Shown here: positions 16,445 through 24,756 of the stretch, in pieces
Numbering within the stretch: position 1 is the stretch's first letter
How the letters are laid out: every line of letters starts with the position of its first letter
Assembly: GCA_040881985.1 (NCBI GenBank)
Contig: JBBECE010000034.1
Location: 1 to 64,000 of the forward strand
Source: JBBECE01 sp040881985
GTDB taxonomy: Bacteria > Pseudomonadota > Alphaproteobacteria > Rhizobiales > Devosiaceae
Reading direction: 5' to 3'
DNA length: 64,000 nt
Program-made: the position numbers and the translations under genes
The notes under the pieces: generated by a model
Seen by the model: the letters and a program-made list of their open reading frames with translations, nothing else
The model's database searches: none
Told to the model about the DNA's origin: nothing

Positions 16445-19400
16445 CTAGAGACCGGCGAGCGCCGCGTCGAGCGGGCGCAGGGCGCGCTCGAAACCGAATT
16501 CGGCGGCCTTCTGGCGCTGGTCATGCAATTCGGCGATCAGCGCCGGGTCACGCTCGCCGCGTCCGTGGCGCGCCAGGGCGCGGCCGCAGGCGACGATCAA
16601 ATCGGTCAGGGGTGTGGGCTCGCGGCGCATGAAGACCTCCAGCAGGTCGCAGAAGCGCGCCGCCTCGCTCCATTGCTTGTCCTCAAGGCTGGCCTCAATG
16701 GCGGGCTGGTAAAAGAAAATATAGTTGTGGGCGAGGCAGCGCTCGGCGCCGAGTACACGCTCGCCTTCCGCCAATGCCCAGGCGCGCCGCTCGGGCTTGC
16801 GGGTGAGGACGGCAAAGGAGCCGAGAATCCACGGTCCGGCAAAACCGACCCCGGTTTCGACGCAGATCCGATAGGCCTGCTCCATCAGCGGGTCGATGGC
16901 ATCGAAGTTGCCTTCATGCAGCGCCAGCATCGCCTCTCCGACATGCAGCATCGGGGTGGCGCGCCTAAGACCGAGCTGGTCGACCAGCTGGTGCATGCGA
17001 TCGACGGTCTTGCGGACGACTTCGGGATCGAAGGAGAGCGAGAAGAAGGCCATATCGACATCGACCCAGGTGGCAAAAACCTCGGCCCGCCGGTTGCCGA
17101 CCCGGCCAGCCATGTCGCGGGTCCGGCGCGCGTCTTCCCAGGCGCGCTGGACCTGGCCCATGAACAAGAAAGTGTCGCCGCGCATGAAAAGATAGGCGAC
17201 CTCGATCGAGCCGAAGCCGTGCTTCTGCGCCATGTCGATGCATTGCTGCAGGTAGGAATGGGCGGTAAGCATGTGGCCGCTGGCGTAATAGGCGTCGCCC
17301 AATCCGCCGAGCGCCCGGGCGGTATACTCGGCCGACTCGGCGCGCTCGGCGAAGGCCAGCGCCTTTTCGTGCTCGATGCGGCAGGCGTCGAAATCGCCGG
17401 ACGGGAACAAGAGATTCCCCCGCAGATGGTGGATGTGGGCGAGGTCGAGATCGCGTCCGGCTTCGGTCGCGGCGGCTTCGGCCTCGGCCAGCGCTTCGAG
17501 GCCGTCGGAAGTCTTGTCGATGAGCCGCATGCCCTCGGCAAAACCGATCCAGCCGGGGATGCGCTGGGCGTCGGTTTCGGCGGCGTCGAGGAGCGCGCGG
17601 AAGGTTTCGATCGAGCCGGAAATGTCGCCGAGCGCGTAGAGCATCTCGCCGCGAAAGCCCATCAGCTCGCAGCGCTGGCCGATGTCGGTGACGATCGCCA
17701 GACCCCGCTCGACCAGCATGCGGGCGCTGTCGAAATGATATTGCCGGGCCTGGGCGCGAGCGGCGCCGAGGAAGGCGGCGGGGGCCCGTTCGTCGCCGGC
17801 GCGTTCCAGATGCTGGGCCTCAAGCACCGGGTCCTGCCCGGCGAACCATTCGGCGGCCAAGAGGTGCAGCTGGCGCTTGGTGGCGTTGAGAAGCGAGGAA
17901 TAGACCCCTTCCTGAATCAGCGCATGGGCGAAGAGGTAGAGGTCACCTTCCGGGCGCACCAGATGATGCTCGAGCAGGGCCCGGCAGGTATAGGCGTCGT
18001 CCCCGATCAGGTGCCGCACCGCGTCCGGGGAGAAGCGCTGGCCGATCACCGAAGCGGCCTGCAGGGCGCGCTTGTCCCCGGGAGCGAGGCGATCCATGCG
18101 CGAGAGGACGAGGGACTGGATCGAGGCCGGGATTTCGTCGCTGCCGCGTTCCTCGGCATTGCGCAGCAGCTGTTCGAGGAACAGCGGATTGCCCTCGGCG
18201 CGCTCGATCGAGGCGAGTGCGAAACGGTCGGAGGCCTTCAGGAACCCCTTGGCCATCTCGACCGCCTCCTCCTTGCGCAGCGGCGCCAGATCGATGGTCA
18301 GGAGCGGACTGCCGCGGGTCAATGAGCGCCAGTCGAGATTCAAGGGGTCGCCTTCGACGCGGGTAGTCATCACCAGAACCGCCGGACAGTCGGCGACGGC
18401 GACGGCGAGCGCGGCGAGGTAGTTGAGGATCATCCGGTCGGCCCAATGCACGTCCTCGACGATCAGCATCAGCGGAGTATTGGCGCTGGCGCGGCGGACA
18501 AGGTTGGTGATCAGGGCCTGCTTGCCGGCGTTGCGGGTCGCATTGTCCATGGCCTCGTAGTCGGCGCGATCCTCAAGGGATTGCTCGAGGCCAAGCAGGT
18601 CGTGAAGAAAGAGCCGCGCCCCGGCATCGACGAGACCCGCGGCGATGGCCGCTTCGCCGGCGCCGCGGCGCTCGGGCTCGGCGGCGCCCGGGGCGATGCC
18701 GACCAGACCCCTCAGCAAGGCGCGGATGGCGTCCTGGTCCTTGCCGACGCCAAAATCGAGGACGAGGACGCGGTGCACCGAAAAGCCGCGGGCCAGCGCG
18801 ATCGAGGCGAATTCTTCGCTGAGCCGGGTCTTGCCCATGCCGGCCTCGCCGCGCAGCACGACGGTCTGCCCGGCCCCGGCCTCGCGGCAGCCTTCGACGG
18901 CGCCGGTGAACTGGCGCAATTCGCTGCGCCGGCCGACGAACCGGCCGAGCCCGGCGCGCGAGCGGACGCGCAGCGCTTTGAGCCTGAAGGCCGAGACGGG
19001 GACGGGAAGGCCCTTGACTTCGACTTCCCCCAGCGGTTCGGAGTCGACCATGTCGGCCACGGCGGTCAGTACCGTCGCCGACATCAGGGTCTCGCCGGGC
19101 TTGGCGAGCGAAATCAGCCGGGCCGCGAGGTTTACCGCATCGCCAAGGACGGTATATTCCGCGCGCTTCTCGTCGCCTACCCCGCCGGCGACGACCGCGC
19201 CGCTGGCGATCCCGATATGCATGGCGAGCGGGCGGCCGAGCTCTTCGCTCAAGATGCGAATGGCGTCGTGAATATCGGTCGCGGCGCGGACGGCGCGTTG
19301 CGGGTCGTCGCTGTGGGCGATGGGGGCGCCGAACAGCGCCATCACCTCGTCGCCCATGTGCTTGTCGATGGCGCCGCCATAGGAGACGATGATGCCGTCG

Positions 19401-19759
19401 ATGACGGCGAAGACGCGATCCATCACGGAACGCAAATCCTCGGCGTCGAGCGTCGTCGACAGGCGCGTATAGCCGGAGAGATCGGCGAAAAGGATGGTGA
19501 CCTGGCGGCGCTCGCCGGTCAGATGGTCGCTTCCTTCGGGCCCGGGGGGTGCCTTGGGCGCGACCGCGGTGGCGGGGCCTCCGTTCAGCGCCTTGATCGC
19601 GGCGAGTAGCTTGCGGCGATGGCCGAGGGACGCCACGCCGATTTCCTTAAGATCGGAATCGCTGAGCGCGCCGATGCTGGCGGCGTCGATGTCATTGCCG
19701 GCGAAAGCGGCGGCGTACTGCCCCAGATCGAGGCTGTCGAGCCACGCCTTGACGTCCAT
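16445..19759 (-). CDS. SAM-domain / class III adenylate cyclase / AAA ATPase / TPR protein
   Basis: A 1104-residue signalling protein. Residues about 1-60 are a SAM domain (DSLDLGQYAAAFAGNDIDAA). About 85-255 are a class III nucleotide cyclase: metal aspartates in ILFADLSGYTRLS and KHMGDEVMALFG, and the catalytic Asn/Arg in GDAVNLAARL; the K and D at these sites fit ATP rather than GTP. An AAA/predicted-ATPase module follows (Walker A GEAGMGKT near 304-311; LMLIVEDVHWADRM as Walker B), then alpha-helical TPR-like repeats to the C-terminus. ATG at 19759 was chosen over 19783 because the conserved SAM start and an AAGGG site fit it. Members are thought to be multi-input signal proteins; the input here is unknown. 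The last 38 bases are duplicated at 11195-11232. Confidence 0.88.
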   Translation of the reverse strand: MDVKAWLDSLDLGQYAAAFAGNDIDAASIGALSDSDLKEIGVASLGHRRKLLAAIKALNGGPATAVAPKAPPGPEGSDHLTGERRQVTILFADLSGYTRLSTTLDAEDLRSVMDRVFAVIDGIIVSYGGAIDKHMGDEVMALFGAPIAHSDDPQRAVRAATDIHDAIRILSEELGRPLAMHIGIASGAVVAGGVGDEKRAEYTVLGDAVNLAARLISLAKPGETLMSATVLTAVADMVDSEPLGEVEVKGLPVPVSAFRLKALRVRSRAGLGRFVGRRSELRQFTGAVEGCREAGAGQTVVLRGEAGMGKTRLSEEFASIALARGFSVHRVLVLDFGVGKDQDAIRALLRGLVGIAPGAAEPERRGAGEAAIAAGLVDAGARLFLHDLLGLEQSLEDRADYEAMDNATRNAGKQALITNLVRRASANTPLMLIVEDVHWADRMILNYLAALAVAVADCPAVLVMTTRVEGDPLNLDWRSLTRGSPLLTIDLAPLRKEEAVEMAKGFLKASDRFALASIERAEGNPLFLEQLLRNAEERGSDEIPASIQSLVLSRMDRLAPGDKRALQAASVIGQRFSPDAVRHLIGDDAYTCRALLEHHLVRPEGDLYLFAHALIQEGVYSSLLNATKRQLHLLAAEWFAGQDPVLEAQHLERAGDERAPAAFLGAARAQARQYHFDSARMLVERGLAIVTDIGQRCELMGFRGEMLYALGDISGSIETFRALLDAAETDAQRIPGWIGFAEGMRLIDKTSDGLEALAEAEAAATEAGRDLDLAHIHHLRGNLLFPSGDFDACRIEHEKALAFAERAESAEYTARALGGLGDAYYASGHMLTAHSYLQQCIDMAQKHGFGSIEVAYLFMRGDTFLFMGQVQRAWEDARRTRDMAGRVGNRRAEVFATWVDVDMAFFSLSFDPEVVRKTVDRMHQLVDQLGLRRATPMLHVGEAMLALHEGNFDAIDPLMEQAYRICVETGVGFAGPWILGSFAVLTRKPERRAWALAEGERVLGAERCLAHNYIFFYQPAIEASLEDKQWSEAARFCDLLEVFMRREPTPLTDLIVACGRALARHGRGERDPALIAELHDQRQKAAEFGFERALRPLDAALAGL

Positions 19760-19862
19760 GGCGGCCCTTGGCGGATTGCCCATTTGGTTTTTCGGAAACT
19801 AGCACATAGCACGGGCGGGGCGGCGCGGGAATGAAGGCGGGGGCGGCGAAGCGGGCGACGGC

Positions 19863-20252
19863 ATGTTCTACCCCACCGCAGCGGCCAGTGCGGACGCTTC
19901 CGGGTCGATGGCGGCAAGCCTCATCGCCTCGGCGGCGTTCAACGAGCGCATCGAAGCGGTCATCCGCTTGATCGAAACCAGCGATTGGGAGCAAGGCAGC
20001 TTCGATGGCACGACCTCGGTTGACGGCAGCGCAGCGTTCGACGTGGACGGCTGGCTGACCAGCGACACCGCAGCCGATTTCGATGCCGCGCCGCAAGCCA
20101 ATTGGGATGAGGTTCAGGAGTTGCACGCGGCCATCGACGCCAATGGCGCCTTCAGCGCCTGGCTCGAGGGTGGCGGCATCGAGACCGGGAACGTGGTGGC
20201 AGTTGGCGAGACGGCCGATGGGTCCCTCGCCGTCTTCACCTCCGGCAGCTAG
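19863..20252 (+). CDS. Hypothetical protein, acidic, 129 residues
   Basis: I do not recognise this protein. It is rich in A, D, E, S and G, has a net negative charge and no membrane segment; the middle reads SDWEQGSFDGTTSVDGSAAF. Codon third positions are GC-rich like the neighbours, and a strong intrinsic terminator follows 25 bases after the stop, which supports a real transcribed gene. No good ribosome site precedes the ATG. The N-terminal SMAASLIASAAFNERIEAVI stretch could be an amphipathic helix. It is divergent from the cyclase gene. A function cannot be proposed. Confidence 0.5.
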   Translation: MFYPTAAASADASGSMAASLIASAAFNERIEAVIRLIETSDWEQGSFDGTTSVDGSAAFDVDGWLTSDTAADFDAAPQANWDEVQELHAAIDANGAFSAWLEGGGIETGNVVAVGETADGSLAVFTSGS

Positions 20253-20277
20253 ACCTACCGCACATCACGGCCCGGCG

Positions 20278-20310
20278 AAGGGCGCAGCTTGGGGCTGCGC
20301 CCTTTTGCTT
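20278..20310 (+). terminator. Intrinsic terminator
   Basis: AAGGGCGCAGC-TTGGG-GCTGCGCCCTT is an 11-bp perfect stem with a 5-base loop, running into TTTTGCTTT on the plus strand. It ends the 129-residue gene and lies between that gene and the convergent GntR gene. Confidence 0.85.
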
Positions 20311-20319
20311 TGCGGTCGG

Positions 20320-20997
20320 CTAGCGGATCTCGGCAAAGCAGCTCTTCGGCACCGCTTCGAGCAGCGCCATGGCGCGGGTGAGGTGCTGGCGCACGGCGCC
20401 GGTGGCCTTCTCTTCGTTGCCGCTCAAAATGGCCTCGGCGATGCCGCGATGTTCGGCGACCGAGGCGGCCATCGCCTCGAGCGAGATGGCGGCGCGAACC
20501 TGCGAGAGGATCAGCGGCAGCTGAAAGCGCCGCGATATGCCGATCAGCTGGGCGTTGCCGCTCCCAGCGAGAATGGCGTCGTGGAAGGCGCGGTTTTCCT
20601 CGATATAGGCATCGGCGGAAAGACGAGGCACCTGACGCCGGATCGGCTCGATGGCGGCGAGGAAGGCAGCGCGGGCCAGATGGTCGGCCATGACGGAAGC
20701 GGCGAGCCGGGCGGCGAGCGCTTCAAGCTCGATGCGCACCTGAAAGAGTTCGATTGCCTCGGTGAAGGTCAGCCGCCGTACCATTGCCCCCTTGTGCGGG
20801 GTGATCTCGATCAGCCCGTCGGAGGCCAGCCGGCGGAACGCCTCGCGCAGCGAGCCGCGGCTCACTCCGAGCTCGCGGGTCAACTCGGCCTCGACCAGGC
20901 GCTGGCCGGGCATGAAGCGGCTGTCACGGACGCCCTCGCTCAGCCGGCGCGCCAGCTCGTCGACGACGGAGCGGCGGGAAGTCTGGGGCATGCTCAT
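20320..20997 (-). CDS. GntR-family transcriptional regulator (FadR/FCD subfamily)
   Basis: A 225-residue regulator. The winged helix is MPGQRLVEAELTRELGVSRG then SLREAFRRLASDGLIEITPH; the C-terminal FCD helical bundle shows FQVRIELEALAARLAA and ENRAFHDAILAGSGN, with the His/Asp residues that often bind a metal and a carboxylate ligand. It is divergent from the citryl-CoA lyase operon with a 108-base gap that holds two TTGT-NNN-ACAA palindromes, so it very probably represses that operon and itself. Start at 20997 (MSMPQTSRR); an ATG two codons later is equally possible. Confidence 0.9.
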   Translation of the reverse strand: MSMPQTSRRSVVDELARRLSEGVRDSRFMPGQRLVEAELTRELGVSRGSLREAFRRLASDGLIEITPHKGAMVRRLTFTEAIELFQVRIELEALAARLAASVMADHLARAAFLAAIEPIRRQVPRLSADAYIEENRAFHDAILAGSGNAQLIGISRRFQLPLILSQVRAAISLEAMAASVAEHRGIAEAILSGNEEKATGAVRQHLTRAMALLEAVPKSCFAEIR

Positions 20998-21021
20998 GAA
21001 GGCCGGAGGGCTTCCCGCGGG

Positions 21022-21050
21022 TTGACTTGGATGCTTTTGTCGGACAATAT
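21022..21050 (+). promoter_or_regulatory. Candidate promoter of the citryl-CoA lyase operon
   Basis: TTGACT at 21022-21027 matches the -35 consensus at five of six bases, and CAATAT at 21045-21050 is a weak -10 after a 17-base spacer. The operator palindromes overlap the spacer, the -10 and the start region, the expected layout for repression. Confidence 0.42.
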
Positions 21051-21060
21051 TGTAGAACAA
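21037..21060. promoter_or_regulatory. Paired GntR/FCD operators
   Basis: TTGTCGGACAA (21037-21047) and TTGTAGAACAA (21050-21060) share the form TTGT-NNN-ACAA and start 13 bp apart. FCD-type GntR regulators are known to bind short palindromes built on GT-N3-AC, so both fit. They lie between the gntR gene and the operon it faces. Confidence 0.65.
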
Positions 21061-21105
21061 GATTGCGACCCGGCGCAACCGGCATCGCGGCACGAGGGAG
21101 ACGCC

Positions 21106-21894
21106 ATGCAGATCGGCGAGCCGGGCAGGGCGACGAGCGCCATTTCCACGGCCTCGGCCGAGGCCATCGAGGTGCGCGGGCGCGATCTTTGCGCCGACCT
21201 GATGGGGAAGTTCGGCTTCACTGACTATTTTCATCTGCTGCTCACCGGGCAGACTCCGACCGACAATCAGCGGTTCTTTCTCGATCTGATGCTGGTCGCT
21301 ATTGCCGAGCACGGGCTCGTCCCCTCGGTACAGGCGGCGCGGATGACGCTCGCCGCCGGTCCCGAAGCGCTGCAAGGGGCGGTGGCAGCGGGCATTCTCG
21401 GGGCGGGGTCGGTAATCCTGGGGGCGTCCGAGGCTTGCGCTGCAGTGCTGACCGATGGCCTGAAACGGATCGCGGGCGGCGCTAAGCCAGAGACGGCGGC
21501 GCTGGCGATCGCCGAGGAAATTAAGGCAAGGGGGGAACGGGCGCCGGGCTTCGGCCATCCGATGCACAGGCCTGTCGATCCGCGCGCCGAACGCATTCTG
21601 GGTCTCGCCGACGACAAAAAAGTCTCCGGCCGCGCGGTCGACTTTGCCCGTGAGCTGCACAAGGCGATAAAAAGGGTCTGGAAGCGTGACCTGCCGATGA
21701 ACGTGTCGATGCCGATCGCGGCGGTAATGCTTGATCTCGATTTTCCCGCCGGGATGATCAAGGCGATCCCGATCCTGGCGCGTACCGCGGGGCTTCTCGC
21801 CCATCTCGCCGAAGAACAGGCGAACCCGATCGGCTTTCGGCTTGCGGCGGCGGCCGAGGTGGCCATAGCCTACGAGCCCACGGGCAATCCATGA
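21106..21894 (+). CDS. Citryl-CoA lyase-like / citrate synthase-family protein
   Basis: A 262-residue protein of the citrate synthase superfamily, but only the shortened form seen in citryl-CoA lyase and the citrate-synthase-like domain of ATP-citrate lyase. The conserved PGFGHPMHRPVDPRAERIL segment carries the active-site His and Asp region; DYFHLLLTGQTPTDNQRFFL and PIAAVMLDLDFP are also typical. Full citrate synthases have about 370-430 residues. The known reaction is cleavage of citryl-CoA to acetyl-CoA and oxaloacetate. With an acyl-CoA ligase as the next gene (4-base ATGA overlap), a ligase-plus-lyase pair acting on citrate or a related hydroxy-acid is plausible. The GGGAG site is 5 bases from the ATG. 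Confidence 0.78.
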   Translation: MQIGEPGRATSAISTASAEAIEVRGRDLCADLMGKFGFTDYFHLLLTGQTPTDNQRFFLDLMLVAIAEHGLVPSVQAARMTLAAGPEALQGAVAAGILGAGSVILGASEACAAVLTDGLKRIAGGAKPETAALAIAEEIKARGERAPGFGHPMHRPVDPRAERILGLADDKKVSGRAVDFARELHKAIKRVWKRDLPMNVSMPIAAVMLDLDFPAGMIKAIPILARTAGLLAHLAEEQANPIGFRLAAAAEVAIAYEPTGNP

Positions 21895-23213
21895 CGGTGA
21901 TTTTCGAGCCCTCGATCGAGACGACACCCTGGGACGGACAAAAGAGCGCGGACGACGCGCTTTACCGGGCGCAGATTGGCTATCTGCTCGCGCGATCGGA
22001 CTTCTATCGCGACAAGCTCGGGGCGGCGGGGGTCCGGACCCCGGACGACGCCGGCGGGCTTGCCGAGATTGCGCGGTTGCCGCTGACAGCCAAGGGCGAT
22101 TTGCGCGCGGCGCGGCGGACGGGCGACGCGTTGGGGCCGCATCTCGCCGCCGAGCGGCACCAGATCGCCCGCATCTATTCGACCAGCGGGACGACCGGGG
22201 AGCCCTCCTATGTGCCGCTCACCCAAAATGACCTCAAGGACTGGATCCGCATTTCGATGCGCTCCTATGCCGCCTCGGGGATCGAGGCCGGGCAGTCGAT
22301 CATCACCACGTATGGGGCCGGCCCGTTCGTCGCGGGCGTGACGCTCGATGCGTTCCAGTCGCTCGGGCTCATTCATATTCCACTCGGGGCGGGCAATACT
22401 GACCGCTTGATCGCGGCGCTGAAGCAATTGCATCCCGACGCCATCGCCATGACCCCGTCCTATGCGCTGCATCTTGCTGAATGGGCAGAAGAACGCGGCA
22501 TCGATCTCGCCTCCTCCTCGGTCACACGCCTTCTCGTTGCCGGCGAGCCGGGCGGCGGGGAGACGGCGATGCGGGCGCGGCTCGAAGCGGCGTGGGGCGC
22601 GCGGGTCACCGAGGCCATGGGGATCGGGGATATCGCGGTGTCGCTCTTTGGGGAGTGCGAGGTGCAGCAAGGAATGCATTTTTCCGGCCGCGGGCTGGTG
22701 CACATGGAACTCATCGATCCCGAAACCGGCGATCCGGTGGCGCTTGAGGACGGGGCTTGGGGCGAACTGGTGCTGACGCACCTCAAGCGCGAGGCCGCCC
22801 CGATGCTGCGCTTTCGCACCCGCGACCATGTGCATGTGCGCGTCGGAACCTGCGGCTGCGGGCGCACCGCGCCGCGGATTCGCTGCGTCGGGCGCACCGA
22901 CGACATGCTGATCGTGCGGGGGGTGAATGTTTTCCCCTCGGCGGTCAGGGAAGTCGTCGCCGAATTCGCCCCGCTTGTGACCGGGGTGATGATGATCGAG
23001 GCGCACGCGGCGGGGGTGAAACAACCCGCCCCGCTGCAAGTCGTGGTCGAACTCGCCCCCGGCGCCATGGCCGAGGCGAGTCTTGCCGCCGCGATCAGGA
23101 AGCGGATCCGCGACCGGCTGACGGTGACAGCCGAAATTCGACTGGCGCCGGCGCTGTCGCTGCCGCGCAGCGCTTACAAGTCGAAACTCGTCGACTATTC
23201 CCGGGCCAAGTGA
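21891..23213 (+). CDS. Phenylacetate-CoA ligase-family acyl-CoA synthetase
   Basis: A 440-residue adenylate-forming ligase of the PaaK group. The P-loop is IYSTSGTTGEPSYVPLT near residue 94; YGAGPFVAGVTLDAFQSLG, VTEAMGIGDIAVSLFGECE and MLRFRTRDHVHVRVGTC follow, then the C-terminal lid with RIRCVGRTDDMLIVRGVNVF and the catalytic lysine region at the end (SAYKSKLVDY). Such enzymes join a carboxylic acid to CoA using ATP. The substrate need not be phenylacetate: no ring-hydroxylation (paaABC) genes are present, and the partner gene is a citryl-CoA lyase-like one. Its start overlaps that gene's stop. Confidence 0.85.
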   Translation: MTVIFEPSIETTPWDGQKSADDALYRAQIGYLLARSDFYRDKLGAAGVRTPDDAGGLAEIARLPLTAKGDLRAARRTGDALGPHLAAERHQIARIYSTSGTTGEPSYVPLTQNDLKDWIRISMRSYAASGIEAGQSIITTYGAGPFVAGVTLDAFQSLGLIHIPLGAGNTDRLIAALKQLHPDAIAMTPSYALHLAEWAEERGIDLASSSVTRLLVAGEPGGGETAMRARLEAAWGARVTEAMGIGDIAVSLFGECEVQQGMHFSGRGLVHMELIDPETGDPVALEDGAWGELVLTHLKREAAPMLRFRTRDHVHVRVGTCGCGRTAPRIRCVGRTDDMLIVRGVNVFPSAVREVVAEFAPLVTGVMMIEAHAAGVKQPAPLQVVVELAPGAMAEASLAAAIRKRIRDRLTVTAEIRLAPALSLPRSAYKSKLVDYSRAK

Positions 23214-23217
23214 GGTT

Positions 23218-23805
23218 ATGACCATGCGCAAGATGCAGACCCAGGGCGTCCACCACATCACCCTCGTCGGCGCCAACCGGGAGGCCTCGATCGGCTTCTG
23301 GGAAGGGGTTCTGGGCATGCCGTTCGTCTTCGAGCAGCCCAATCTCGACGTACCGTCGGAAAGCCACCTTTACTTCGATCCGGGCGACGGACGGCTGATC
23401 ACCGTTTTCACCGATGAAACGCGGGTGCCCGATCCCGAGCGGACCTCGACCGAACAGGGCTCGGTGCATCACATTGCCTTCGCGGTCTCGCAAGCGACGT
23501 TCCGGCAGACGGTCGAGCGGCTCGACGAACGAGGCATCAAGCATTCGGGGCCGAAGGATCGCGGCTTCATGGATTCGATCTATTTCCAGGACCCGCTGGG
23601 GCTGCTGGTCGAGCTCGCCTCGTTCCGCTTCGAGCCGCCTGCAGGGTTCACCCATGCGGATGTGCTCCACGAGGCGCATCTCGTCCGCAGCGAGCGCAAC
23701 GACTATAATATCGCCGAAGTCCATCTCGCCGACGCCATCGAGCGGCTGACGGCGCGGCGGACGCGGACGCTGTCGAAGGGCCGCGAACCGAAGAATCCCT
23801 ATTGA
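23218..23805 (+). CDS. VOC-family (glyoxalase/dioxygenase-fold) protein
   Basis: A 195-residue vicinal-oxygen-chelate protein with two beta-alpha-beta-beta-beta modules. Candidate metal ligands are the first-strand His (VHHITLVGAN), the second-module His (SVHHIAFAVS) and the Glu of LLVELASF. VOC proteins include glyoxalases, extradiol dioxygenases and epimerases, so the reaction is open. The last 45 residues (FTHADVLHEAHLVRSERNDY) extend beyond the fold. It follows the ligase by 4 bases and precedes a glutathione transferase, which suggests a glutathione-linked or ring-cleaving step. Confidence 0.82.
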   Translation: MTMRKMQTQGVHHITLVGANREASIGFWEGVLGMPFVFEQPNLDVPSESHLYFDPGDGRLITVFTDETRVPDPERTSTEQGSVHHIAFAVSQATFRQTVERLDERGIKHSGPKDRGFMDSIYFQDPLGLLVELASFRFEPPAGFTHADVLHEAHLVRSERNDYNIAEVHLADAIERLTARRTRTLSKGREPKNPY

Positions 23806-23852
23806 GACAAAGCCGTCGCGGGCGAACGCCCGGGCCAGAGGAGGAGAGGACC

Positions 23853-24527
23853 ATGAAACTTTACATCCTGGATGTGTCGAATACGAGCCGGCCGGTCCGC
23901 GTGCTGATCGCCGAGAATAATTTGCCGGTCGAAATCGTCTCGCTCGACTTCTACAAGGGCGAGCATGCCAAGCCGCCCTATACCGACATCAACCCAAACG
24001 CCCTGGTGCCAACGCTTGACGATGACGGGTTCATGCTGACCGAGAGCTCGGCGATCATGAAATACCTGGCCGACAAATTCGACCTGCCGCTCTATCCGAA
24101 AGGGCTCAGGGAGCGGGCGCAAGTCAACGAGATGATGGATTGGTTCAACACCCAGTTCTATCGCGACTACGCCTACAATGTCGTCTATCCGCAGATCTAT
24201 GCGCATCACAAGCGCCCGGACGACACCACCCACGCCGGCACCATTGAATGGGGCAAGGGCCTGACGCAACGGTGGCTGAAGGTGCTCGACACCCACTGGC
24301 TCGGTAAAGGCAACAAGTTCCTCGTCGGCAAAACGATGACGATCGCCGATATATTCGGTTATGCCCTGTTGACCTGCGGCATGGTCACTCGCGATGAGTT
24401 CAAGGCCTACCCGAACGTCGACCGGTGGGTAAAGGAGATCGGAAAGCTGCCGAGCTGGAAAGACGTCAACGCCGCGCTCGCCGGCTTTGCCGACTACGTC
24501 AAGGATCAGAAGTTCGTCAACGTCTGA
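23853..24527 (+). CDS. Glutathione S-transferase family protein
   Basis: A 224-residue cytosolic GST. The thioredoxin-like N-domain starts MKLYILDVSNTSRPVRVLIA and contains the glutathione gamma-Glu binding motif NPNALVPTL...LTESSAIMKYLAD. The C-terminal helical domain reads FLVGKTMTIADIFGYALL. A GAGGAGAGGA ribosome site precedes the ATG at 23853; an in-frame ATG-less extension to 23802 is not needed. As last gene of the citryl-CoA lyase operon it could act in catabolism (isomerisation, ether or thioester cleavage) rather than detoxification. Confidence 0.85.
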   Translation: MKLYILDVSNTSRPVRVLIAENNLPVEIVSLDFYKGEHAKPPYTDINPNALVPTLDDDGFMLTESSAIMKYLADKFDLPLYPKGLRERAQVNEMMDWFNTQFYRDYAYNVVYPQIYAHHKRPDDTTHAGTIEWGKGLTQRWLKVLDTHWLGKGNKFLVGKTMTIADIFGYALLTCGMVTRDEFKAYPNVDRWVKEIGKLPSWKDVNAALAGFADYVKDQKFVNV

Positions 24528-24756
24528 GGCTCGGCCACGCATCCTCCTGCCGTCCCCTCCCGCCGAAAAGCGCGGGCGGGGGCGGCCGGTTCGATTCGCC
24601 CGAAACCCTTGCCGCTGAACGGATTCCCTCATAGTTTGATCGTCATGCAGCTGCTCACGCCATGCAATGACCCGAGGCGGGGCATAGTGCGAACCAGGGC
24701 CCGGCGCGCCGTAAGGCGAGGGAGTCGGCCAAGCCATGCAAGGGAGCCTTTTCACT

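Noticed and set aside
20083..21105. Plus-strand extension of the citryl-CoA lyase frame by 341 codons
   Set aside because: It crosses the terminator, the antisense of the GntR gene and the operators; the ATG at 21106 has a good GGGAG site and begins the homologous region.
24540..24600. GC-rich stretch after the GST gene as a terminator
   Set aside because: The arms pair only imperfectly and no T run follows.
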